Below are positions 38,527 to 50,210 of a stretch of 64,000 nt of DNA, piece after piece (the first letter of the stretch is position 1; each line of letters begins with the position of its first letter). A program made the position numbers and the translations under genes. The notes under the pieces are model-generated. The model ran no database searches, was not told where the DNA came from, and saw only the letters and a program-made list of their open reading frames with translations. The stretch spans positions 1 through 64,000 of the forward strand of contig ML210284.1 in NCBI GenBank assembly GCA_004369085.1, read 5' to 3'. This DNA is from Coprinopsis marcescibilis (taxonomy: Eukaryota; Basidiomycota; Agaricomycetes; Agaricales; Psathyrellaceae).

Positions 38527-38742
38527 TGTTCTGGTCCGAGGCAACGCTTCTCTATTAATCTCAATCATCCTTCATTACTTGCCACATTACAGCATGTGTA
38601 TGGTACACGGCCATTTGCACAACGCAGGGGCTTAATCACGGGTTAGTAGCCACTATATCATTATCAAATTGATTTCAACAGAGCTACGATGTGCACAGTA
38701 CTGTACTACCAGCTATGTAAAATAGTACGCGTGTTGAATCCA

Positions 38743-40266
38743 CTAAATATCTATGAGTTGATGTCCTTTCACACCATGTGAAAACCGAGCAGCCATTTGA
38801 TCAGAGTTCAGCCGTCGCAGAATAACGCCCGGCCCAACTTCGCTCTCCTGCGCGCTCTCCCAATCCGTAACTGGCCCATAAACAACGAGGGACGAATAGG
38901 CGCCCAAATTTATTGATGGCAGACCGCTCACCAACAGGCTGGCGAGCGTAAACCGTCGAAACGTAAACTTCCAGAATACAATCGTTTGCAGAGTGTTTAA
39001 CAGGGGCTGCAAGTGATTGATAGGGGAAGAGCCGATGAGGTCGGTGGCATTGTCCAAATGAAGGTGTTGTAGCGTTCCCGGAGGAATCCTGGATAGGAAT
39101 TCAAGGATCTTCAAAGAGGATAGTCCACTGTCCTCCAAAGAGAGTGTGAGATCCGTTGGATTGCTTTCCTCGAAGAAAGCTTCGATGCACTGCCCACCAA
39201 TGATCTGAAGCCATAGGCTGCGCCCGGAAAATCTGAGAAGCTGTAGAGCTGGCGCCCTGAACACGGTCAGAATAGTCTCGATCAGGGAAAGAGAGTTGGC
39301 TTCGATGATGACCAAACGTTGAAGGTGCGGTAGCGTTGTAGGGCCTAAAAAGTCCTCGAGGAGATCGGAGGAGAGTGCCCCGCATTCGAAAGTCAGCTCT
39401 TCCAGGCTCGAGAACTTGGGGAAGTTGTGGGGAGAGAAGTAGATGCCCCCATAGAGATGGAGGAATCGAAGGCGTTGGGGATAATAGGAGATGCTTCCTG
39501 GACCTGCTGCGACACCAGTAATGTACAGACTCTCCAGGCTGGGAAGTGGGTCAGGCGTGGCGAATAAGTTGAAACAGAAGCTGGTGGAGACGTAGATGCT
39601 GAGTACCCTCAAGACGGTTGGGGCTTTGCATAACTCGTGTCTCGGCGTCGATTCCCGGGATCCAGGAGCAGACCAGTTGTTGGGATAGCTCAGGAGAAGG
39701 TTCACAGAGATGCCAGACAACTGCCATTCTCCCCACCTTCGACCACTGTAGAGTATGAGGGATAGAAGTTGTTTGGAAATGGAAGTCCGCAAGGAGAACT
39801 CTCTGGCTGGCGACCCATCCATTTTGACTGTTAAACGGAGCGATGGTGTTACATGCCCTGCCCTATTGAACCACATATTCGCGAACTCCAGGAAGCTCTG
39901 TGTTGGATTCCATTTGCTCAGATTAAGCTCGAGCCCTCTCCACAGCTGTGGGGTGTGCAGCGCCACTTGATTCCACCTTTGGCAGACAAGACGGAGGGAT
40001 GCGAGGTGGAAAGGATCAGTATCGACGAATCGATCTTCCTGTTTGTATCGGTCGAGCTTTCGGGCTAGGAGAGCGGAGAAGAAGATCTGTACAATAAGTT
40101 CGTCAGGAAAGCTGTCGATATGAAGCGTTTCGTCTTTGCTTGTGGGCTCCCCAATGACTGCTAGCCGCGATGCGCTCGATTCGGTTTCGAGGTTTAGAAA
40201 TGCAAGGGCGGTGGCGAAGTCCTCGGTCAACGAGTTACCGCGAGAAGGCAGATTTCGAGTATACAT
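38743..40266 (-). CDS. F-box protein with leucine-rich repeats
   Basis: One exon, 507 aa from the ATG at 40266; the frame stays open to 40350 but without an ATG there. The F-box is at about residues 50-105: 'DSFPDELIVQIFFSALLAR' and 'RLVCQRWNQVALHTPQLWRG'. The rest shows the irregular leucine pattern of agaricomycete F-box proteins: 'LPSLESLYITGVA', 'FSSLEELTFECGAL', 'LPHLQRLVIIEANS', 'LSSLKILEFLSRIPPG'. F-box proteins are substrate-recognition parts of SCF ubiquitin ligases; the LRR-like half would select the target, unknown here. Complete, unlike the remnant at 7.5 kb. Confidence 0.88.
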   Translation of the reverse strand: MYTRNLPSRGNSLTEDFATALAFLNLETESSASRLAVIGEPTSKDETLHIDSFPDELIVQIFFSALLARKLDRYKQEDRFVDTDPFHLASLRLVCQRWNQVALHTPQLWRGLELNLSKWNPTQSFLEFANMWFNRAGHVTPSLRLTVKMDGSPAREFSLRTSISKQLLSLILYSGRRWGEWQLSGISVNLLLSYPNNWSAPGSRESTPRHELCKAPTVLRVLSIYVSTSFCFNLFATPDPLPSLESLYITGVAAGPGSISYYPQRLRFLHLYGGIYFSPHNFPKFSSLEELTFECGALSSDLLEDFLGPTTLPHLQRLVIIEANSLSLIETILTVFRAPALQLLRFSGRSLWLQIIGGQCIEAFFEESNPTDLTLSLEDSGLSSLKILEFLSRIPPGTLQHLHLDNATDLIGSSPINHLQPLLNTLQTIVFWKFTFRRFTLASLLVSGLPSINLGAYSSLVVYGPVTDWESAQESEVGPGVILRRLNSDQMAARFSHGVKGHQLIDI

Positions 40267-40350
40267 GAAAACCAGGTCGATATCGTTGGTAGAAGAAAAG
40301 GGTGTAATCCACACAGCCTCTATTGTTTGAATTGTCTGCGGGGCGTTCAA

Positions 40351-41121
40351 TCCCAGTTCGGAGAACGCCGATCCCCTAGCAAATCACAGATCCCAACGAC
40401 TTGGAATCTGGAGACTACGCAGCTCCTGCGAAAAGTAGCAGAGTTCCGTTCATTGTGGTACTCAAGATCACTGAAGATTCAATCAACTGTGGAACCACTG
40501 ATGGTGTATCGGTGACGATAGAGCTCTACAGGACTTTTGCATGGTCTTCTCCGCAACTATATCGAGAGGTTCAGCATACGTAAATCAGGCGCTGGTGCTC
40601 CAAATGCAGCGCCATAACTCATCAATTTCGTCGGTTTCTCGTTCATCCCTGAGCGTCTTGTTTCCTGGAAGACGAGTCGTTCAATCGTGTCCAATGCTGT
40701 TATTACGCAGCCATTTTCGAAAGGTGGCTGCAAAGTAGTCGTTGATAGCAGCCTGACCCATGAGTGTCAAGAGGTAATAAGTGGTACGAGAACAACCCAC
40801 GATGTCGAGGTTTCGTGGACTGCCAAGTGAACCGTTTCCGGCAAGCTTTTTTGGGAGCTTTAAACGAAATTCAGATAATACATGCAGGCCGTAGACACCG
40901 GTGGCCAAGCGAGCTTTTTTACTGCTTGGTACAAGGTCTAATTTCCGAGTATCTGTGAGAAGGGCGGGTTCTAGTGGCAGCGACTTTGGAATGGGTAAAG
41001 TTCTCCGGTGGTCATTATTGTACATCGACGAGGGGGTACGACAAAGTAGCCCTTGAGAAACAGCCACAAATTTTGTTAGTCACTCGTTACTGCCTTGACA
41101 CCCAAATACACCCCAACCCAG
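40351..41121. other. Intergenic; one unassigned minus-strand frame
   Basis: A 128-codon minus-strand frame at 40681-41067 has no recognisable motif and no splice support. I do not call it a gene. Confidence 0.4.
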
Positions 41122-42436
41122 CTAGGCGAGCTTGAGCAAGTCACCCAACACACCCATAGCAGTAACAGCAGCCCCAGCACCCGAGCCCTGCACAATCAAA
41201 GGCCTGGGGCTATATCTCTCCGTATGGAACATAATAATATTATCCGACCCCCCCAGCGAAGTCGCAAACGGATGCGAGGTTGAATACCTAAACATCACAT
41301 CGCCAGTCAAAACCCTTGACGCAACAAAAAATCATAAAACCTATACGCACTTTTCCAAGCCAGCCTTGACGACCCCATTCTCCACATCCACCACGCCCAC
41401 AAACCGCAACACCTTGCCCTCCTTCGCAGCTTCCTCCCTCAGAGTGGCAAACTCTGCATCAAACTCTGGCAGACGCTTGATAAACTCGTCGCCGGTGGGG
41501 ATACCCTCGAGGGCAGCGGGGATGAGCGACTGGGTCTGCACAGACAGGAATGATTGCAGCTCGGGCAAGTTCGTAGGCTCGTTAGAGAACGAGGAGATGA
41601 TCCGCGAGACGATGGTCAGTTTGCGGGCAACGTCGAAACCGTTGAGATCATCAGCGGGGTGGGGTTCCTACAAATGTCGTCGTTAGATTTTGCCGCCCCT
41701 GGGACAGGATGAGACGTACGGTATACCCCTTTTCGCGTGCAACAGCAACAACAGACGAGAAAGCAGGGCCATCCGACTTGCCAGTCGAGAACTCGTTGAA
41801 GATATAGCTCATAGTCCCCGAGAACACTCCCTCAATCTTCTTAACCTACAAAGAAGACCCAATGAGCACCTCCAAAACCCGCTCAAATTTTCAAACAATC
41901 CAACGAACCTTATCCCCAGACGCAACCAACTCTTTCAACGTATTGATCACTGGCAGCCCAGCACCCACCGTGCTCTCATTCAACCACTTTGCCCCACTGA
42001 CCCCACTCGCAGCCACAATCTCATCAAACAGCCCCTTCTCCCCCGAAAACGCCTTCTTGTTCGGCGTCGCAACGCTAAAGCCAGCCTTCAACCATTCGGG
42101 GTACCGACTCGCCACATCCTCGTTCGACGTATTGTCGACCACGACCACCTGCCTCCCACTCGCCCTGCCCTCCGCCAACCACCCGCTCAGCTTTGCAGCG
42201 AGCTCAGTCAGATCAGCCTTGTCCTGCGACGCTGCAAAGAGCGCCTTCCACTGCCCCAGCCTGTCGAGGCTGATAGGCTCCTGAGGGGACGCATAGAGCG
42301 TAGCCTTGGACGACGTAAGCGCAACGAGCTTGAACGGCGACCTGCTCGCCGGGATCGACAGCAGCTGTCCGATCAACTCTGACCCCACAAGGCCAACGCC
42401 GACAATCGCGACGAGGATCTCCTTCTGCTGCGCCAT
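41122..42436 (-). CDS. hom6: Homoserine dehydrogenase
   Basis: Four exons: 42436-41909, 41845-41720, 41667-41351, 41287-41122; 378 aa. It reduces aspartate semialdehyde to homoserine with NAD(P)H, the branch step to threonine, methionine and isoleucine. Visible: N-terminal Rossmann fold '[14 protein letters not shown]'; 'VDNTSNED'; '[11 protein letters not shown]'; the family signature '[19 protein letters not shown]' with '[16 protein letters not shown]'; catalytic-site region '[19 protein letters not shown]'; and C-terminal '[19 protein letters not shown]' with '[14 protein letters not shown]'. Length equals yeast Hom6. The ATG at 42436 fits the cytosolic protein. The frame remains open for 84 more codons upstream (to 42688), and that part is arginine/serine-rich with almost no acidic residues. 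Confidence 0.96.
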
Positions 42437-45224
42437 GGTTTTAAGCTCGATTAGATTAGCACGCTGATAAGATGTTGAAAGTCTCCGAGATGCGTGGACG
42501 TGGAAGAACCTGAGATGATTGGTGGCAGATCGCACGAAAGAGCTGGTCGGAGAGGTAGTACGAGGTGGTACTGGCCGCAAAAATGACGAGTTAAAACCTT
42601 TGCCGAGAGACGGTCTCAAGTTCCTCGTCGTATAAAACATTGCGTGATATCGATGCCATCGATTGTGTGATCCTTGTCGTGGCACCAACGCAAAAGCAGT
42701 CTAGTCGCCGAAGGCTCGAGTCATTGTCGGACACAAGGCCGTTGCACTCTCATCATCACGCATTCGGGAATCAGGTTCACAAAAAAGTTTATTTTTAAAA
42801 CAGGCAAATACAGTTGTAATGAATAGGACCATGCCGAAGCGTTATATCGAACAATTTTTACACTACAACTAATGACTATAAGCCCACTCCGAGTCAGGGC
42901 CAGGAAGAGGGAGAAAGAGGAAACACTACAACAGAAAAAAAAAGGAGTACATACACACAAGTGTAGGTAACAGCGAACAAAAAGAGATTGAGAGGGATGG
43001 ATAGACGCAAGTCAAGAGTACAGGAAACCTGACCAAAACCTAGCCAACCCTCGATACCAGCCGCAAATGACACGGGTGCCTCCAGGGAAATTGGACGAAT
43101 CCGGCCAGGCGTGCTTCTTTTGCCTGCACTCAGAGGACAAAGGAGAGGCAGGTGGACCAAACAAGAAAAACGTGAAAAGTTGAACGAGTGTGGGAGTGGT
43201 GTGGATAGTTCGGAGATGGGATGATGACAACCGATGATATCGAATCGATGTCGAGATTGAAGAGTCGGGAATAAAGACAGGTGGGAGTTCGGAAGGCAGA
43301 AAGACTCGATGAGAGGAGCCGGCGAGAGGATGTTTGGGAGTGTCGGTAATAAGAGTAAGGGTTGGTGGTGTTGGTGGTACAGTTACAGATAGAGGATTGA
43401 ATTCCAAGGTTTGAGAGCGGAGAGAAGATAAAAAAGGGGGGGATGAGGTTGAAGTAAATAATGTGCTGCGGAATGTTAAAACCCGAGTATGAAACCGTAA
43501 ATGTACATTCTATATAATTGCGGTTGGAGTCCGTAATGATGATTGCTTTGCTGATGTGCGATGTAGGATTGCGGAAACGAGAAAAAGAATGCGTAAGGGT
43601 ATGACGGCCGTGTTGATGATTTTTGGATTACCTGCAATGAACGGAAATGTTAGTCGACCGAATCAAAAAAAAAAAAGAGACGCACCATCCAAGCAGCAAC
43701 ACGAGGCCGATAGAGAGAAAAGGAGAAACGACGAGAGAGAAAGTCATCGCGAGAGAGAATAAAAAGAGGTCGTAAATAGAGAGAATAAGAAAAAGTGCAA
43801 AGAGTACTGATACACTTGATGATAGAAACACACAAACCCAACGGCGAGAGAAAGAAGAAAAAGGGTCATAGAAACTAACGGGGTACCCGCATGATGAGAA
43901 GTAATAAAAAGGTAGGATACAAGAATGAGAAAAAGATATGGGCACCCCTAATACAAAGAAATCGTACCATAAGTAACAAGGCGCAAATCATGAGGCGTAA
44001 TCGATCATAACGATGAAGGGTGTGGTGGTGTCACAATTGCGAAAGGCGTTGAAGAAACCCAAAAAAGCCGACCGCATGCCTAGAGTGAGGAAGTCGGGGC
44101 GAGGGGTGAGAGAAAGCTTCCATCTGTCGGAAATGATGACTGTAGTCGCGATGGAGACGAACAGACATGGCGGTGGATGAACAGGGAATTGCAGTTGAAG
44201 CGGCGGCGGAGCGGAAATGCGGTGTCGAGTCCAAATCTTGCTAGCGACACCTGGGTATCTGAAACGGGAAACCCGGCCATCGCATCGACATGGTACAAAG
44301 TAGAGCTAGAGCATTGCAAGCAATGAGAGAAGATAAATGCTTGGAGTAGTCGTGATCATTGGTTGCAAGAAAGAGAACCCCTTCTTTTGTCGAAGCCTAC
44401 GCCAGTAACTTGATGCAATATGGCGGCGGGTAATACAACGTAGGCAAGACAGAGCACGCACGATAGTGTTGATATGGCGTGGAGTATGATGGCGCATAGA
44501 TGGGAGAGATGTTGCGTGCGCTCTATGTGAGTGCGCCGAGGAGGGGAGCATGGAATAACCGCGAGGATGTCCTAAAATTGAGAAACCATAGGCCGGGGCA
44601 GGGTAGTCCTGCAAACGTAGTGTCAAGAGAGAGAGAAGCATAGATGCATATGCATTTGATGGTTGGCGAAGAAAAGATTGGGGTGTGTCGATAATGCCGT
44701 CGTCGTTAGTATGGAATGCATAGTGGTGGCGCAGCTGGTCTTGACCTAAAATATATGCGGTCGCTGCGCGTCTTCTTCGATTATATCGAGGATGCGAAAC
44801 ATCATGCGTGACCTGACCCTCGATAACGAACAACCCCCGGAAAACCCAAAATAAAGAATGCATGGTAGTCGTCCAAAAGACCCAAATGTGTGTCGAGACG
44901 CGTCGTGAAGAAGAAATGCGAGGAAAGCGATGAGAAAGCGAGGAATAGAATGTTTGCTATTGATACAATTGCTTTGGCTTCGATGTTGAATTAAATTGGG
45001 ATTGGGATTGGATTGTCCGGGGAATGAGTGGGTCGAGGATAAGGATCGGCGAAGTTGAAACGAGTGACGGCGGCGGGGAGAGGGTAAATGGGGAAAGCAT
45101 CTAAGCAAAATAGAAAAAGAAAAAAAAAGTTTCTGAAACTGTGAAACAACGTCAACTCGGTCCACCGAGAGACGGGCGAACACGCCTACCTCTAAGCTTC
45201 TCTCTCGTTCTTGGTTGAACCCTC
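42437..45224. other. Intergenic, purine-rich on the plus strand
   Basis: Nearly 2.8 kb of G/A-rich plus-strand sequence with minus-strand frames of 79-185 codons (for example 43012-43407 and 44306-44863) that consist mostly of Ser, Pro, Leu and Phe, as expected from composition alone. Likely holds the 5' region of hom6 and a long 3' region of the gene at 45.2-46.5 kb. No RNA gene recognised. Confidence 0.4.
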
Positions 45225-46461
45225 TCAGAAAAGGAGAGGGTCAGGAAGCTCGTCCGGGCTGGGCGAGTTTTGGAAGATGGAACTAGCGAAATATCCAGCC
45301 TTCTTGGTTACATCCCCGGGTGAACCGTTGAGTTCCTTGCCATAAGCAGCACCGCCAGCACGTGAAAAGCTGGGGCTGGGAGTGGTGGGTGGGTATGCGC
45401 CGGGAGAACGACGGGCGTACCCAAACAGATTCTGGTTCAGAGTCTGACCGCCTGGACCAGAGGTTTCCTCGTCAGATGACATGTTGAAGACACCCTCGCT
45501 AGGAGCGCGACGATGCTTGCGACCCTTGTTGTTTGAGGGAGAAGTCGCATATGGGAACGGGAAACCGACATTGATGGGTGCGTTGACGAGACTGCTCTTG
45601 TCGCCAAAGGCTTGCCTGCGAATAGGAGTGGCTGGTGGGGTCGGAACGTCCGACTTGACGGCGAAGGCGACACCTTCATCGTTCATGTCGTCACAGATGG
45701 GGAAGCCACCAGTAAATTTGCGGCCAGTTCGAGAGCGCATGTGAGAAACGGATGGCTCTGAGCGGGACATGGAGTCTTGTTGGGCCTTTGGGGGACTAAT
45801 AACAGGAACAGGAACGGGGTTTGGAAGCTGGCGTTGCTGCCTTCGTTGAGAGAGTTTGCTTCGGGTTGGTGTTTGTGGTTCAGAAAGTTGGGAATCAGAA
45901 TTATCGAGGAATGGGTCGAATAAGTTTGAAGAATCGAGTTTGTCCTCTACCTGCGAGGGATCCTGCTGCATTTGTAGATCTATAGGTGGCGATGGTTGTC
46001 TCGAGTGTTTGCCACGCAGAGGCGATTGCGAACAAATTCTTTTTACCAAAAGCAATAAGAAAATGGTCCCGGCATTGTTACAAGCAGATGAAGCATTACC
46101 TCTTGGGTTGCTGAGCCTTTTCACGGGCATGCTTCGATCCCCTGCCGCGAGCTGCAGGAGAAGACGGTACTTGTAGGGGTGGCAAAGCAGACTTCTTGTT
46201 CATGTGTGCCTCTGTCGACGCTGGTGCACGGACCGCCGCTGGTTGCTTGGGCTTGGAGAACGACTTGGGCGTTCCCTGGCGCTGGTTCGACGGCAAATGA
46301 CGCTGGGGCGAAGAGCGCACAACAAGCTTGGAAATTGAAAGCAGACCGGGGGTCTTGGTTGGCTGCACGACGACCGTCGGTGGTGCGGACGGATGTCTGC
46401 GGTGGACATGGGGAACAGCGGGGGCGATGTTGAACGTCGTTGGCTTGTGTACGAGCATCAT
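45225..46461 (-). CDS. Disordered protein with Edc1/PNRC-like decapping-activator motif
   Basis: Two exons, 46461-46100 and 46038-45225; 391 aa. Almost the whole protein is low-complexity, rich in Ser, Pro, Gln and Arg ('SQRRQQRQLPNPVPVPV'), with conserved islands such as 'RKFTGGFPICDDMN', 'PTPPATPIRRQAFGDKSS' and 'YATSPSNNKGRKHRRAPSEG'. The C-terminus reads 'GYFASSIFQNSPSPDELP' and ends 'DPLLF'. This matches the short linear motif of Edc1/Edc2 and PNRC proteins (aromatic-Ala-x-x-x-F, then SPxPxxLPxPxF), which binds Dcp1 and activates the Dcp2 decapping enzyme. The assignment is therefore a likely mRNA-decapping coactivator; it rests on the motif and its terminal position, not on a domain. 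The intron closes phase with GT-AG ends. Confidence 0.72.
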
Positions 46462-49186
46462 TGTGGACGACGAGGACAAGGGAAATAGGGGGAGGAGAGG
46501 AGGCAGGCAGGTGGGGAGGTCGGAAATTGAGCAGGACGAGGACGGAGTATGGGAGTTTGTATTATGGGACGTGGGAAAAAGGTAAAAGTCGCTGGTCTCA
46601 ATTGTGGCAACGCCAGATTTGCTCCGTATTTGGCGATGTTATGACACGTGTTGGCATTTCTACTATTTCCGTTTCGGGACAGTCACAAGATCGACCGGAA
46701 TTGAACATGGAATTCCAGATCATTCGGAAGGCGATGTCCAGGGACTTGTCTCAGCCCCACCGCAGGAGCCTAGCGACTGTATTGTCAGTGATACATGGCC
46801 CAAGCGTAGTCATTGCAGCAGCTCCCTGCAGCTCCCCGATTAGCCACCTCCCCGATCAGGCGATGAAGTCAGGGCCGACTCCTCTCCGAGCCTCCTGATC
46901 AAGCTCTTGCCTCTTTTGGCCAATGCCCTACTTGGTCCTCGAAGCACAGCAACAGACATATGGCTTCGGTGCCCTCTTTCTCCACCGTTCTTTCCCATCT
47001 GTCAAACAAACTTGCGCCCCATTTCATTACAGCTTCGAATTCTCTACTATTCCTGCACCTTATCCCAGCCCAATCCAGACTTGCCCTGGCCTTTCTCCGT
47101 CACATCAGCCGAGCATCTTATCCAATATATTCGTGGCTGTTACAAACCTTGGGGCGTCTTCTGTTCCACATATCCACTTGCCTCTGCCCGCAGCTTCCTC
47201 CGGGTACGAGGTCTGGCACTTGTCCTCCGGAACAACGCATGTCAGAATCTGTGCTGCATTGTATCACTTTCGAATAGACTGCTTTCTGATTCGACGTCTA
47301 CTATTCTGATATCTGCAGTAGTAGTGCACGCCAGTCGAGGCCTCACCGCATTCTTCAATTCTCTCCTAGAGCGCCCATCCTCTCTATCAATTGTAGGTCC
47401 GCACGACTTACGGCATCATTGCCTTCGAATTCCCATCTCGCAACGTCATTCAAGAGTCGTCTTGCAACGAACCGCCTTGTTGTGTTCTATCCCTTGTTGT
47501 GTTCCGAACAATACCATGCAACTCGAGTCTTCATCCAGACTTATTGCACTTTGACTTCAATGACAATCATCGTCTTTACCACAATTAACCCGCGGCAACG
47601 TCCACGGACATCGAACAACCACCTTGGTGATTCTATCTGGGTTCTTGATATCATTCTTCTAAACACAGATGTAGCAACTTCTCGACGGCCTCATGTTGCT
47701 TGTTACTGTTCAGTGACAATAGATCCAGTCTGCTCTGCTCGCCGTTACAGTTGCCGCCCGTCTCTTGTCCAACGCACCCGTCCGTCGTTGTCTCTAGACA
47801 TTGAGTAAGTAGGCATGTTATCACTGGCATGGCACCACAGTCCTGGATGCATGTCAGACCCTTGACGATCGCAACATTGCTTTTCTCTCTATCCTCGGAA
47901 TTATTTCACTTGATACTATGACCACCTTCGGCCAAAGTAATCGGTCTACTGCCCACTGTCCCCTTGGGACCTAGACTCGGTCTACTACTCATCTGCCCTG
48001 GTACTCTTATCGGACTACGGCTACTTGCACCATGTACATACGCACACGACAGAGGTACCTTCTAGATGACACCACACAGGACAACCTCTGAACCGTGCGG
48101 ATATAGCAACTCGGAACCACCAACGGGCATAAACATTACTTTCCCAAGTTCCTTGATCCAGGGCGCCTGCGACCTGACACTTCCATACGTCCGTCCCCCG
48201 TTGAATTCACCACGCGGGTGGAATTGGTGATTGTCGACAGCACTAGCCGTACACAAGCACCCCTCTGCAAAATCACATCGCGGGGAAGTTGGCTCCGAGA
48301 CGCGTCGTCGCAACAGTACGACCACTAGTAATGATAACGCTGCATCGGTAATTGACATTGACATTTCCTAGCTGATTTTCTTTATTCAGTGAACACAGGC
48401 CTTGCACTTTCCTGTGGAATATCACAGGAAAGAGCCGAAACTCTTTCACATCGCTTGTCCAGCCACCTGTTCGCCCGGTCTACATGCTCTTCGATGCTTC
48501 GACAGCAGCCCACACAGCTCCGAGTTTCGCGATTCGTCATGTCATAGCCATCATCGTCGACGATATCCAGTATCTACTATAACCTCCGCTGGTCAAAGGT
48601 TCTTCTACGGATAATTGAACCACTCGTAATCCGCCGATGCAACGCCACGCCTCGCCTCAGGTCCACTAGGCAATCACATCATACCGCGATTCGCGTCCCC
48701 AACGTGCTTTCAGCCAGTGATTCCCTATCTCACCACCTTCCCTTCTCGACACATCCCTTGCTCATCGTGGGCACAGCGATAAGCCCACCTCCGAGTTCCT
48801 CCCCAAATCCCAAATCTCTCCATCACCCACACCCCTAATCCATCCCTACCTCGCTACTTACAGACAAGATCTCCATACTCTGCTAAATGCCCTCACGGCC
48901 CAATTCATTCGAATCGTTCGAGAATCCCTCCATCAGAAACGCACCCAAACTCTAAATCTCAAGGTATCTACTTCTGTACTTAGGGGGTCCTTTTCCTTTT
49001 ACTGCCTCCAGGCGTGAAGTTGCAAGTACCTCCTTGATCACCATCACCCGCTGTTTCTCCTATCGCCACCGGGAGCAGAGCAGAGACTTCGATGCTGCGT
49101 CATACTATGAACTGGTAAACGCTATCATCCACACACTCTTGTCAGTTATCGTTCCAATAGACCATGTTTCAAGTTCCTGTGACCTT

Positions 49187-49213
49187 CACTATCATTATCA
49201 TTATCACTATCAC
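49187..49213. repeat. Degenerate (ATCATT/ATCACT)n simple repeat
   Basis: A short run of CACTAT/CATTAT units inside non-coding sequence. Confidence 0.7.
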
Positions 49214-50088
49214 TTAACACCCACGGCGCTTCCGAGTGTTCTCGTGCCTCCTGCCTCTCGAAGCTCTGATATGTGCATATACTTCTCTACTCCTCCTAAG
49301 TACTTCTCGCCGACAGCTCGATGATATCATATATAGCATATTACACGTTCCGCGCTAGTAGCACTACTTCAGAGCAAGTACAAGCTTCAATCCCACCTCG
49401 GCCACTTGGCCTTGGAAGTTGGTAGTCGAAAACACCATCTCCCTGTACATCGGCCGGGCATCTTCACCTTTCAGAAGTCATCTCTAATTCCTCCCGGGGG
49501 CCGAGCGGCGAGTCCCAACTCTCAAGCTTATCACTGCACGAAGGGATACCACCAAAGGCAAGTCGAGCGGGTACCAAATGAATTGGTTGTCGTTGATCAC
49601 TATCTATCGTGTCCGGTTTCAATATACCACTTGGATTGCCTTTCGGAGGTGTGCTTCGTTCGGGCTTGGGAGGGGCGAGAGGACGTCAGGGTCCATGGAA
49701 GTTGTGTGTAACAGAACCGACGACTTCGCTCCCGTCTTCCGAAGGGCACGCCCTGCACAAAGGGCCAAGGCGTCGATTCAAGATGTTACCAATATCTTCG
49801 CCCACCGTGCGTGGACCTTGAGGCTTGTGCAACGCGTTCCGTGGCATCTTCACGGACACAATTACAGATTGGAGAGATAATAGGTTGGACGGATGGTGCA
49901 GTAACGGAGAGCGATAAGCGAACGCATATGCCACATAACGGCAGAATGGAGAGAACAAGCGAGGACAAACGGTGTTTGCTGAGAAATGGAAATGCACTGG
50001 AATGCACACCAAACGCGTCATTTATTCGATCGTCACGCGAGGCAGCGCGTGCAAAAGGCGTGCCATCCACGTTCTCAGAGTCATCGGA

Positions 50089-50210
50089 CGAGTAACAGCG
50101 AGTAACCAGGAGTAAACAGGCTGCAACCTGCTGCAACAGTGAGTAAAAGTGAGTGGAGTAACCCCACGAGGCCTGGCCCAGCGTACTCAAGACTACTCAA
50201 GACTACTCAA
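50089..50210. repeat. GAGTA cluster followed by TACTC tandem repeat
   Basis: About five scattered GAGTA(A/G) words at 50,089-50,160 are followed by three 10-nt units of the type 'GACTACTCAA' at 50,181-50,210. The two words are reverse complements, so the transcript or single strand could fold. Confidence 0.55.

Noticed and set aside
43012..44863. Minus-strand frames of 131 and 185 codons as genes
   Set aside because: Low-complexity translation of pyrimidine-rich sequence; no conserved block or convincing splice sites.
46907..47554. 216-codon open frame on the plus strand
   Set aside because: Composition follows the C/T-rich DNA (Leu, Ser, Pro, Cys), there is no family resemblance or intron logic, and overlapping frames are open as well.
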